Assembly (NCBI GenBank): GCA_018896355.1
Contig: JAHIMW010000120.1
Coordinates: forward strand, 1 to 28,927
Reading direction: 5' to 3'
DNA length: 28,927 nucleotides
Source: Pseudomonadota bacterium
GTDB taxonomy: Bacteria; Desulfobacterota; Syntrophia; Syntrophales; UBA5619
Shown: positions 1 through 7,375 of the stretch, piece by piece
Layout of the letters: every line of letters starts with the position of its first letter
Numbering within the stretch: position 1 is the first letter of the stretch
The notes under the pieces: generated by a model
Database searches by the model: none
The model's input: only the letters and a program-made list of their open reading frames with translations
What the model was told of the DNA's origin: nothing
Program-made: the position numbers and the translations under genes

Positions 1-2
1 AC

Positions 3-1454
3 ATCGACGATACGCTGACCTGCGGCGCCGGGCTCTCGAACGAAGAGGTCGTCCGTTTCGTAGTGACGGAGGGGCCGGAGAGGCTCCGCGAATTGGTGCA
101 ATGGGGCGTGGAATTCACCCGCTCGGAGGCGGAGCCGGATCGGTTCGATCTCGGCCGGGAGGGAGGCCATTCGATGAGAAGGGTCGTCCATGCCAAGGAT
201 CTGACCGGGCGGGAAATCGAGAGGGCGCTTCACGAGAAGGCCGGCAAAAATGATAACATCCAAATCTTCGAAAACCACATCGCAATCGACCTGATCATGA
301 AGTCCGCCGCCCTCGGCCGGAAGATCGAGAATGACCGCTGTCTCGGCGCCTATGTGCTGGATATAGCCAAGAACGAGGTCCATACCTTCCGGGCGAAGTT
401 CATCATGCTCTCCACCGGCGGCGCCGGCAAGGTCTATCTGATCACGACAAACCCCGATATCGCCACGGCCGACGGGATCGCCATGGCCTACCGCGCCGGC
501 GCCAGGATCGCCAACATGGAGTTCATCCAGTTTCACCCGACCTGCCTGTACCACCCCGACGCGAAATCCTTTCTGATCAGCGAAGCCGTCCGCGGCGAGG
601 GGGGGATTCTGAAGCTCAAGAACGGCAGCACCTTCATGGAGAAATACCATCCGATGAAGAGCCTCGCGCCGCGCGACGTCGTCGCAAAGGCGATCGACAC
701 CGAATTGAAGATATCCGGAGAGGATTGCGTCCTGCTCGACATCACCCACCGGGACAGGGATTTTCTCGTTTCCCGGTTTCCGAACATTTATGAAAAGTGC
801 CTGGAATTCGGCATCGACATGACGAAGGACCCCGTTCCGGTCGTCCCGGCCGAACACTACCTCTGCGGCGGGGTCATGGTGAACGAACAGGGAGAGACAA
901 GCATCCCGGGCCTCTTTGCCTGTGGAGAGGTTTCCTGCACCGGATTGCACGGCGCCAACCGTCTGGCGAGCAACTCGCTGTTAGAGGCGGTCGTCTTTGC
1001 GCATCGCTCGTTCCGGCGGATCGCGGAGATTGGGGACACGATGACGCATCATCTCCCCGTCGAGGAGGAAGCGGTTTCCGTCCCGCCGTGGGATCCGAGA
1101 GGGGCCACGGAAAGCGATGAATCGGTCGTCGTCTCGCACAACTGGGACGAGATCCGCCGGTGCATGTGGAACTACGTCGGCATCGTCCGTTCCGACAAAA
1201 GGTTAGAGAGGGCGCAGCGCCGGATCGATCTCATCAACCGGGAGATCGATGAATATTACCGCCATTTCATCGTCACGCGGGACCTTCTGGAACTGCGGAA
1301 CATTGCCGTGGCCGCCAAGCTCATTGTGGCCTGCGCCCGGATGCGAAAGGAGAGCCGCGGATTGCACTATAACCTCGACTATCCGGAGAAGAACGATCGC
1401 GTCTGGCTGAAGGATACGGTCGTTTCCCGCGAGGAGCTGTGGCACAAGGCATGA
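3..1454 (+). CDS. nadB: L-aspartate oxidase, 5' end cut off by the window
   Basis: Flavoprotein that oxidises L-aspartate to iminoaspartate, the first step of de novo NAD synthesis; NadA then makes quinolinate. The reading frame is open from base 3 (IDDTLTCGAGLSNEEVV...), which matches the family, so the GTG at 63 is internal and the true start lies before the window. About 484 residues are visible against roughly 530 for the family. The FAD/substrate segments seen are MEFIQFHPTCLY, RDVVAKAID, and the C-terminal family signature CGGVMVNEQG followed by SIPGLFACGEVSCTGLHGA and NRLASNSLLE. The helical C-terminal domain is complete to the stop. The closely related succinate dehydrogenase/fumarate reductase flavoprotein is less likely because of the TGLHGANRLASNSLLE signature. 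It converges with the MFS gene after only 13 bp. No nadA or nadC is in view. Confidence 0.95.
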   Translation: MDDTLTCGAGLSNEEVVRFVVTEGPERLRELVQWGVEFTRSEAEPDRFDLGREGGHSMRRVVHAKDLTGREIERALHEKAGKNDNIQIFENHIAIDLIMKSAALGRKIENDRCLGAYVLDIAKNEVHTFRAKFIMLSTGGAGKVYLITTNPDIATADGIAMAYRAGARIANMEFIQFHPTCLYHPDAKSFLISEAVRGEGGILKLKNGSTFMEKYHPMKSLAPRDVVAKAIDTELKISGEDCVLLDITHRDRDFLVSRFPNIYEKCLEFGIDMTKDPVPVVPAEHYLCGGVMVNEQGETSIPGLFACGEVSCTGLHGANRLASNSLLEAVVFAHRSFRRIAEIGDTMTHHLPVEEEAVSVPPWDPRGATESDESVVVSHNWDEIRRCMWNYVGIVRSDKRLERAQRRIDLINREIDEYYRHFIVTRDLLELRNIAVAAKLIVACARMRKESRGLHYNLDYPEKNDRVWLKDTVVSREELWHKA

Positions 1455-1467
1455 TCGGATCGGCCTG

Positions 1468-2799
1468 TTACTCTTCGGCGGTCAGCGCAACCCTCTCCAC
1501 TTTGTCCAGATCACGCACGTAATATCGTGAGCCCAGGTAAAAAAGAACGAAGGAGACGAGGGCCATCGCGCTTGCAATCTTCAGCGCCGTAAGGATTCCA
1601 TACCGGTCGGAAAAAAGGCCGGTAACAATCGGTCCGAGAGCGCTGCCGAGCAGGTTCTGGGTTATCACGCAGAGGGCGTAGGAAACCGCCCTCAACCCCG
1701 GATGAACCACGTCCTGGGTCACGGCGATGGCCGATGAAGCCCAGGCGATGGATGCAATTCCCGCCAGAAGAAAAATCCCGTATTGGACCATCCCGCCAGT
1801 GGGCAGATGAAACCCTGTCAGGAACAGAACCGCCGTCAACAGCGCCGAGACGGAGGGGAGCAGCAACCGGGCATTCATCCTCTTCTTCATCCACGTGTCC
1901 GCAATCCACCCGCCGAGCGGTGAGCCGATGATGGCAGTCAGCATGATCCCGCTGGCCAGCAGCGTGGCCTTTTGCAGCGGGAACCCCTGCACCCTCTCGA
2001 AATAGGTGGGCAGGAAGGTGGACATCGATATGGAGGTGAACATCATTCCGGCAAACCCAAAGTAGGTCAGGATAAGGGAAGGCGTTGCGGCAAAGGTACG
2101 GACGATGTCCATTTTGGTCATTTTTCTGGAATTAGGGGGACACCTTGCAGCAAGGTGTCCCCCTAATTCCGCCTCCCTCCGGTCAACCGTCTTTTCCAGG
2201 CCGACGGTCTTGTAGTCCCGGACGAAAAAGAAGAGCAGCGCAATGATCAAACCGGGCAGCGCGACAATCCCGAAGGCGTGACGCCATCCCCAACGGGAGG
2301 CAATGAGCCCGCCGATGACGATTCCCGCCGCCATTCCCAGCGGAATGGAAGCATTCCAGATTCCCACCATGAAGGCGCGCCTTTTTTCGGGGTAGAGGGC
2401 GGAAATCATCGCGGTCCCCCCCGGCGCATAGCCGGCTTCCCCGATTCCGATTGCAGCCCTCGCCGCAAAGAGCTGCCCGAAATTCCGGGTGAAGGCGCAG
2501 GCCACCGTGGCCAGGCTCCATAAAACGGCCATGATGCCGATGCTCTTCTTTCGGCTCCAGCGGTCAATCAGGATGGAAATGGGGAAGGAGAAGAGGATAA
2601 TGGCCCAGTATACGGCGGAAACCATCGCCCCGCATTGGGCGTCGGTCAGCCCCCAGTCGGCTTTCAAAAAGGGGAAGAGTGAAACGACCACCATTCGGTC
2701 GATGTAGTCAAAAAAATAGAGCAACCAGAGCAACAGGAACACATAATGCGTGTAGGCCTTGGAAAAGAGGTACCCTTCGGGAGGAGGTTGTTTCGCCAT
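1468..2799 (-). CDS. MFS transporter (spinster/hexuronate-type)
   Basis: Inner-membrane permease of the major facilitator superfamily; substrate unknown, possibly an organic acid. It is 443 residues with about 12 hydrophobic segments. The cytoplasmic loop after TM2 carries the MFS signature as DRWSRKKSIG, and TM4-5 has GIGEAGYAPGGTAMISALYP, a pattern typical of spinster-like and sugar-acid permeases. The central loop between TM6 and TM7 contains an odd stretch, GGHLAARCPPN, encoded by a perfect 43-bp palindrome (2128-2170); the loop tolerates it and the frame stays open. The start is supported by AAAGGAG about 9 nt upstream of the ATG. It is a single gene, convergent with nadB. Confidence 0.9.
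   Translation of the reverse strand: MAKQPPPEGYLFSKAYTHYVFLLLWLLYFFDYIDRMVVVSLFPFLKADWGLTDAQCGAMVSAVYWAIILFSFPISILIDRWSRKKSIGIMAVLWSLATVACAFTRNFGQLFAARAAIGIGEAGYAPGGTAMISALYPEKRRAFMVGIWNASIPLGMAAGIVIGGLIASRWGWRHAFGIVALPGLIIALLFFFVRDYKTVGLEKTVDRREAELGGHLAARCPPNSRKMTKMDIVRTFAATPSLILTYFGFAGMMFTSISMSTFLPTYFERVQGFPLQKATLLASGIMLTAIIGSPLGGWIADTWMKKRMNARLLLPSVSALLTAVLFLTGFHLPTGGMVQYGIFLLAGIASIAWASSAIAVTQDVVHPGLRAVSYALCVITQNLLGSALGPIVTGLFSDRYGILTALKIASAMALVSFVLFYLGSRYYVRDLDKVERVALTAEE
2128..2170. repeat. Palindromic element inside the MFS gene (copy 1 of 3)
   Basis: Perfect inverted repeat with two 21-nt arms around a single A at 2149. The inner 27 bp, GGGGACACCTTGC-A-GCAAGGTGTCCCC, recur with few changes at 21291-21317 and 24578-24604. 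The outer arms here add AATTAGG-like flanks absent from the other copies. Read on the minus strand it encodes LGGHLAARCPPNS within a cytoplasmic loop of the transporter. It behaves like a REP/MITE-type or Rickettsia-palindrome-like coding insertion; the mechanism of spread is unknown. Confidence 0.85.
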
Positions 2800-3091
2800 C
2801 GCATAATCTCCTTTTCTTGCCCATCACCAATCCGCCGGATCGGCGGTAGCAAACAGCCTTCATACCGTTAATTCCTTCAGGCGATAGCGGTCATTTGGAT
2901 AATCGCATCTGCATCACGAGATCCGCTGGATGTGTTTGAGAACTTGCTTTTATGTGGGTTTCGGCATTCATGGTGAGATGACGCCGCAAACGCCTGCCCC
3001 CTGCGAAAGCAGGGGGACTTGTTACGAATCCGTCTGTTTTGGAGCAGATGCTAAGAAATTAGGGGCGGCCGCTTTCCCTCGGTCAGAGAGA
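2800..3091. other. Intergenic stretch with a GAAA-loop hairpin repeat
   Basis: No coding region is convincing here. It contains a perfect 8-bp stem with a GAAA tetraloop, CCCCCTGC-GAAA-GCAGGGGG, at 2997-3016. No T-run follows on either side, so it is more likely a dispersed REP-like hairpin than an intrinsic terminator. The rest is the 5' flank of the MFS gene and the 3' flank of the CBS gene. Confidence 0.5.
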
Positions 3092-3733
3092 CTACCGCTC
3101 CCGCAACTCGACCTCCAACCCCCTGGAGCGCATCCGCTCCAAAAGATTCGTGGCGTCCTCGGTGTTGACGTGGAGGATGAATTCATGCTTTCCACCCCTA
3201 CGGCTGCTCATGTAGGCGGCGTTTAGCACCTCCAGTTCCAGATCCATCGCGCACTGGAGCGCCTGGGTGATCTGGGAGAGGTCGGCGCATTGGCGTACGA
3301 TCAGCCGCGACCCCTTCTCGCCGATCCCAAGGATCGGGTTGAGGAGAAGGTAGAAGAAATCGTTGGTGGTGAGGATCCCCACCACCTGACCGTTTTCCAC
3401 AACCGGCAGGCATCCCACCCGCTTCTCCTGGGCAAGGCGCACGGCGTTTTCGACCGTCATCTCGGGACTGACGACGGTCACTTCCTTATTCATGATTTCA
3501 TCCACGGTCAGCTTGGCGAAAAGATAGTGCATCTCGTGGAGGCTCAGGCTCGTCGCCATGGAGGGCGAGGAGCGGAGCACCCGGTCCTTGGTGACGATCC
3601 CCAGAAGCTTTCCTCCGTCGACCACCGGAAGCCGTTCGATCTTCCGCTCCTTCATGATCTTGGCCGCCTCCAGGACCGGCATGGTGCTGGGGATGGTCAA
3701 TACGGGGCTCGTCATGATGTGCTTTACGCGCAT
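3092..3733 (-). CDS. CBS-domain pair with C-terminal ACT-like domain (AcuB-like)
   Basis: Soluble ligand-sensing protein of 213 residues. Two CBS motifs form one Bateman module: residues about 5-58 (MTSPVLTIP ... RLPVVDGGKLLGIVTKDRVL) and about 78-132 (IMNKEVTVVSPEMTVENAV ... CLPVVENGQVVGILTTNDFF). The last ~70 residues (RLIVRQCADLSQITQAL ... HEFILHVNTEDATNLLERM) look like an ACT domain, as in AcuB-type proteins. Such proteins usually bind adenine nucleotides or amino acids and regulate a partner, but no partner is evident here. The start is fixed by AGGAGG five nt before the ATG. It stands alone, in the same direction as the enoyl-CoA hydratase/isomerase gene. Confidence 0.88.
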   Translation of the reverse strand: MRVKHIMTSPVLTIPSTMPVLEAAKIMKERKIERLPVVDGGKLLGIVTKDRVLRSSPSMATSLSLHEMHYLFAKLTVDEIMNKEVTVVSPEMTVENAVRLAQEKRVGCLPVVENGQVVGILTTNDFFYLLLNPILGIGEKGSRLIVRQCADLSQITQALQCAMDLELEVLNAAYMSSRRGGKHEFILHVNTEDATNLLERMRSRGLEVELRER

Positions 3734-3855
3734 GGGGTCCTCCTGTCGTCCGATTTAAGGGTGTTCGATCCGATTAGAACTCACTTCCATATGGTCTGAG
3801 ATTAAGAGAAGCCTTCATGTATGTCAAGGAGATTTAATGTGCCCCGTGCCGATTA

Positions 3856-4608
3856 TCACTTATTGATCACCACTCCCTTTAAAACTTTCTGGGTTGGTTC
3901 CGAATACCATATCTCGATAAAGTCAAGTATCGAGTCCTCTTCGCTCCTGCCAAAACAGTCTGCTGCCGGTCTGCGCAACAGGTTTTTCAAGGTTTTGAAG
4001 GCATCAGGATTTTTCTGCGAGAACCCTTCCGCTATTCTTTTTGCCTCGGCCATAAGCTTCTCTTCCGATGTAACGCTGTCCACCAATCCGATGCGCTGTG
4101 CGTCTTCCGCCGTATACATGGCTCCCGTTAAAAGCACCTTCTCCGCGTTGCGCTCGCCGACGGCGGATTTCAACATTCCAACACTCCCGGCAAAAACGGC
4201 TGCTCCAATATTCAGTTCGTTGAGGGCTATCTTGGCCTTGCCGGTGACCATAATGCGGAAGTCACATGTAAGCGCGAGTATGCACCCGCCTGCCGTCGCA
4301 TGCCCGTTAATCGCACCAATTACAGGCTTTTGGAAAAGGAACATTTGCGTGTACATGGAACTGAATTTTTTCAGGTACCGGGTGAAATCGTTTTTTGGAT
4401 AGTTTAATAATTCCGGGATATCGAAACCGAAGGAGAAGAATTTTCCGTCGCCGGTCAGTATGACGGCTTTTGTATCTGCGTCTGAGGCAAGATCATTAAA
4501 GACCGCGCCCAGTTCATCGACAAACGCCTCGTTGACGGCGTTTACCTTGCCCCTGCTCATGGTAACCATTGTGATGCCGCTTTCCTTCGAAACTTTAATA
4601 GAATTCAT
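3856..4608 (-). CDS. Enoyl-CoA hydratase/isomerase (crotonase) family protein
   Basis: Crotonase-fold enzyme of 250 residues acting on acyl-CoA thioesters. The oxyanion-hole segments are KFFSFGFDI (56-64) and NGHATAGGCILALTCDFR (101-118). Hydratases carry two catalytic glutamates. Here the first position (GGCELA in hydratases) is Ile110 (GGCILA), while the second is kept as Glu131 (ALNELNIGA). The single-glutamate pattern GGCxLALTCD...LNE resembles mitochondrial-type delta3,delta2-enoyl-CoA isomerase, so a double-bond isomerase role is more likely than hydration; this is inference from motifs. GAGGAGG lies six nt before the ATG. No other beta-oxidation gene is adjacent. Confidence 0.85.
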   Translation of the reverse strand: MNSIKVSKESGITMVTMSRGKVNAVNEAFVDELGAVFNDLASDADTKAVILTGDGKFFSFGFDIPELLNYPKNDFTRYLKKFSSMYTQMFLFQKPVIGAINGHATAGGCILALTCDFRIMVTGKAKIALNELNIGAAVFAGSVGMLKSAVGERNAEKVLLTGAMYTAEDAQRIGLVDSVTSEEKLMAEAKRIAEGFSQKNPDAFKTLKNLLRRPAADCFGRSEEDSILDFIEIWYSEPTQKVLKGVVINK

Positions 4609-4656
4609 ATTAAGCCTCCTCTATGCCCGCAAAGCACATTCGACGCCCGTGGTCTT

Positions 4657-5010
4657 TCAAGATCCGGCCCGTTGACCTTCCGTTGTGGACTTTTCCAGGA
4701 TGTCCTTGATGAAGGCGTTCAAGGTCTTCCCCTCATTCATGGCATTGCTTACAAGGCGCTTGTGCAGATCGGGATCAAGGCGAAGATTGAAGGAGCCCTT
4801 GAAGGGTTTTTCAGGTTGCTTGCCCGTTTCTTTACAGAATTCAAGATAATCGTCAATGGCTTCCTCGAAAGCCGTTCGCAGTGAAACAACGTCCGTCCCC
4901 TCGTAGCTTACAAGGGCTCGAATGAACTCCAATTTTCCGTAGAAAACCTTATCGTCATCGTTGTAATGGACGGACCCGAAATAGCCATTGTATTCCATCG
5001 TGTCTTTCAT
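4657..5010 (-). CDS. hicB: HicB-family antitoxin, separated from its toxin by an IS
   Basis: Antitoxin of a HicAB-type toxin-antitoxin pair: it neutralises the HicA mRNA interferase and represses its own operon. It is 117 residues. The N-terminal partial RNase-H-like domain is about 1-75 (YNGYFGSVHYND ... AFEEAIDDYLEFC). The C-terminal ribbon-helix-helix is about 82-110 (FNLRLDPDLHKRL ... LNAFIKDILEKS). The frame is intact. The IS110 element begins at the start codon, so the native upstream hicA and its ribosome-binding site have been displaced to 6596 and beyond. AGAGG from the IS end lies about 13 nt upstream of the ATG and could serve instead. With its toxin broken it is an orphan antitoxin. 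Confidence 0.88.
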   Translation of the reverse strand: MKDTMEYNGYFGSVHYNDDDKVFYGKLEFIRALVSYEGTDVVSLRTAFEEAIDDYLEFCKETGKQPEKPFKGSFNLRLDPDLHKRLVSNAMNEGKTLNAFIKDILEKSTTEGQRAGS

Positions 5011-6599
5011 CTGAAAATGTACCTCTAAGGTTATGATTACATTATGTATCGTTAAAGGGCATGTTAATGATCAACAGGGGGCCGGGTAGATCGTAAAAAT
5101 TTCATCTGCGTGCTCGTGGCAACATTCCTTTGTTCTTAAACCCGGCCGGGTCAGTTTCATAGTCGGGGTCGCAACCACCAGTAAGAATCGACCTCTATCC
5201 TGTAAAACCATTTGCTGGCCCTCTCCTCGATGATCAGGCAGCCTTCTTTATCGCAACTTCGTAACCAAGATCCTTTAAACGCTTGATGTGACCCTTAACA
5301 ATCTTGTCTTCTCGTCTCCGGCTCAAATAGTCCTTGCCAAGCTCTTTGTACGGCATCCTGGTTTTCAGAATGTAATAAACCATGATCAGAATCTTGTGAC
5401 CGACGGCGATCAACGCCCGTTTCTTCCCGCGCCTTCCTACAAGACTGTAATACTTCGCACTGAGATATGTGTTCTTCGTCTTTGACGCCGCCCAGGCACA
5501 CTGGGTCAATATCGCCCTCAAATTCTTATTGCCGTGGGTCGTCTTTCCGCTTTTTTTTTGCCGGCACTCTCGTTATTGCCGGGACTCATACCCGCCCAAC
5601 TGGACAGATGCCCCTCGGATGGGAAGATATCCATATCCGCGCCAATCTCGGCAAGGATCGAGGCAGCACCCTGTTCCTTCACACCCGGAATGGTCTGCAA
5701 TAACTCATATTCCTTGTGATAATCCTTCAGCTTACGGTCAATCTCCTGATCCAAACCCGCGATGATCTTCTCCAAAGATTCAATATGATCCAAAGAAGCC
5801 TGGATCATAAACCGATGATGCTCCTGAAAGTTCCCCACCAACGCCTTTTTAAGCTCCTCTTTCTTGCCCTTGAGCTTTCCAACGGCTAAATCCGATATCG
5901 CCTCCGTATCAAGTTTCCCCGCCATGATCGCTTCTATCATCCGGCTGGCACTCACCCCAAACGTATCCGATACCACCGACGATATCTTCACATTCGCATC
6001 CTCCAATACCTTCTGGACACGATTCTTCTCTGCCGATATCGACTGTGTCAGCTTCCTCCGGTATCGCGTTAGGTCCCGCAACTCCCGAATGGCCTGGGGA
6101 GGAACAAAACTCGCGGCTAATAACCCGCTCCTCAATAGCTTGCAAATCCACTCACTGTCCTTCACATCCGTCTTGCGACCCGGAACGTTCTTGATATGCC
6201 TGGCATTCGCTAATCTCACTTCAAAAGAATCCTCCAGAACATTGAACACCGGCTTCCAATATGGCCCCGTACTCTCCATCGCAGCGTGTGTAATACCCTT
6301 CTCCGATAACCATGACTTCAACCGAAATAAATCCTCTGTCATCGTACTGAAGGTCCGGATCTCTTTCTTGATCCCTTCCCCCATCACGCAGGCCACCACC
6401 GTCTCCTTGTGTACATCCAGTCCGCATCCCTTCTCGATAATGACGTCCATATCTCCTCCCTCCTTCGTCGCTTTAGTTGTGCCCATCACTGGGCATGAGG
6501 ACCACTCGGAAATATGATAATCATCCTCATCTCAAAGAGCAAAATACCTTGCCTATTTTCATCCTCCTTTGTGACGGGACACCGTCATGAGAGTTTCAT
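5005..6599 (-). mobile_element. IS110-family insertion sequence between hicA and hicB
   Basis: About 1.59 kb, bounded by the direct repeat TTTCAT at 5005-5010 and 6594-6599. Read on the minus strand this is ATGAAA, which is both the hicA stop/hicB start overlap on one side and the hicB start on the other. Removing one repeat plus the interior restores hicA ...CTCCTATGA overlapping hicB ATGAAAGAC by four bases. The transposase occupies 5234-6450. The 3' side has about 220 nt of non-coding sequence with the palindrome ACCCGGCCGGGT (5140-5151). The 5' side has about 140 nt with a hairpin TGACGG-GACA-CCGTCA (6572-6587). The exact ends are inferred, since IS110 elements usually lack terminal inverted repeats. 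Confidence 0.7.
5234..6450 (-). pseudogene. IS110-family transposase with a frameshift at a nine-A run
   Basis: DEDD (RuvC-like) transposase/recombinase. From the ATG at 6450 (preceded by GGAGGGAGAT) the N-terminal domain shows LDVHKE (Asp12), AAMESTG (Glu59) and TDVKDSE (Asp95, Asp98). The C-terminal Tnp20 domain begins around WAGMSPGNNESAGKK, where the family's catalytic serine lies. The frame breaks at a run of nine A (minus strand; 5551-5559). One more A, or a -1 shift, would continue KSGKTTHGNKNLRAILTQCA into the downstream frame, which runs to 5234 (ASKTKNTYLSAKYYSLVGRR). With the shift the product is about 405 residues, normal for the family. It may be inactivated or may use slippage; a read error in the homopolymer is also possible. 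Confidence 0.85.
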
Positions 6600-6736
6600 A
6601 GGAGATCCCCCCTCTTCAAAATTTCTTCTACCTGTTCAATCTGGTATCGCTTCAATGTCGGCGCGGGGTGTGGCCGATGCAGGATGATCGGATATGATGT
6701 CCGAAAAATAAATGCGGCATCTATCACATTCTCATT
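6596..6736 (-). pseudogene. hicA: HicA-like toxin remnant (C-terminal part)
   Basis: The open frame of 46 codons ends FRTSYPIILHRPHPAPTLKR then YQIEQVEEILKRGDLL and a stop. The HRPHP...K.YQI.QV..IL pattern is typical of HicA C-termini. No ATG or N-terminal half is found upstream: a stop lies at 6737-6739 and only about 85 nt separate it from the next hicB remnant. The stop codon overlaps an ATGA at the IS110 boundary, the arrangement expected for hicA-hicB translational coupling, which makes it the former partner of the hicB at 4657-5010. The catalytic GSHH-type segment is missing, so it should be inactive. Confidence 0.6.
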
Positions 6737-6821
6737 CTATCATCACGGGTTATTTACGCTTTCAAACACTGATCTTTCCGGGATACCCCCCAATATACCC
6801 CCAAAACAACCACATGATACT

Positions 6822-7170
6822 TCAGGCGTGCATCTCGGAAACGGCCCTTTCCAGAACATCCTTGACGAAAGCATTCAAGGTTTTCCCCTCACGCAAAGCG
6901 CCGGTCACAAGTATCTCATGGAGAGACGGATCGAGCCGAAGATTGAAGGCCCCCTTTGAAAGGTTTTTCCGGTTCTTTGCCGATTTTTCGGCATGTCTCG
7001 AAATAGTCATCAATGGCCGCCTTGAAATCTTGCTCAAGCTCCGCCACCGACGAGCCTTCAAAACTTATGACATCATTGATGCCCAGGACATGCCCGTGAA
7101 GGATACAATCTTCGGCGTCAAACTGAACGGTCCCGACGTACTTCTTGTATTTCAAATAGTTTTTGCTCAT
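6822..7170 (-). pseudogene. hicB: HicB-family antitoxin, broken by a one-base frameshift
   Basis: Second HicB copy. The first frame, from the ATG at 7170, gives YKKYVGTVQFDAEDCILHGH ... AAIDDYFETC and runs to EPEKPFKGG. The expected continuation GAFNLRLDPSLHEIL ... LNAFVKDVLERAVSE is in another frame, entered if one G is removed from a run of five G (minus strand, around 6955-6960). Both halves align well with the intact hicB at 4657-5010 (EKPFKGSFNLRLDPDLH). The break removes the ribbon-helix-helix DNA-binding part from the first-frame product. The start overlaps the upstream hicA stop by four bases. Confidence 0.82.
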
Positions 7171-7367
7171 GGTTTTACCCCTATGATATTCAAGAAATCC
7201 CTTACTTTTTCGACAGCATATTTTTTCATGTCGCCGCTCGGGTGCGGTTTGTGGATATTCAGAACCCGTTTATTGAAAACTACCGAAACACGCGACCCCT
7301 CACCTTCAAAAATATCTGACCCTATCGCCTTGAAAAGAGATTCGACATTCCGCCATGAAATAATCGA
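7167..7367 (-). pseudogene. hicA: HicA-like toxin, truncated at its N-terminus
   Basis: Open frame of 66 codons without a usable start: SIISWRNVESLFKAIGSDIF, EGEGSRVSVVFNKRVLNIHK, PHPSGDMKKYAVEKVRDFLN, ending IIGVKP. It matches the HicA layout of an N-terminal helix W.(D/N)VE.L, then EG.GSRV (catalytic region) and H(R/K)PHP. An in-frame TGA at 7368-7370 sits four codons after an ATG that overlaps the stop of the upstream ATPase gene, so the natural N-terminus of about 15-20 residues appears replaced. It overlaps the following hicB remnant by four bases (ATGA). The pair is a relic toxin-antitoxin module. Confidence 0.72.
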
Positions 7368-7375
7368 TCAACAAT

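Noticed and set aside
2997..3016. CCCCCTGC-GAAA-GCAGGGGG as an intrinsic terminator
   Set aside because: No T-run follows on either strand; better described as a repeat hairpin.
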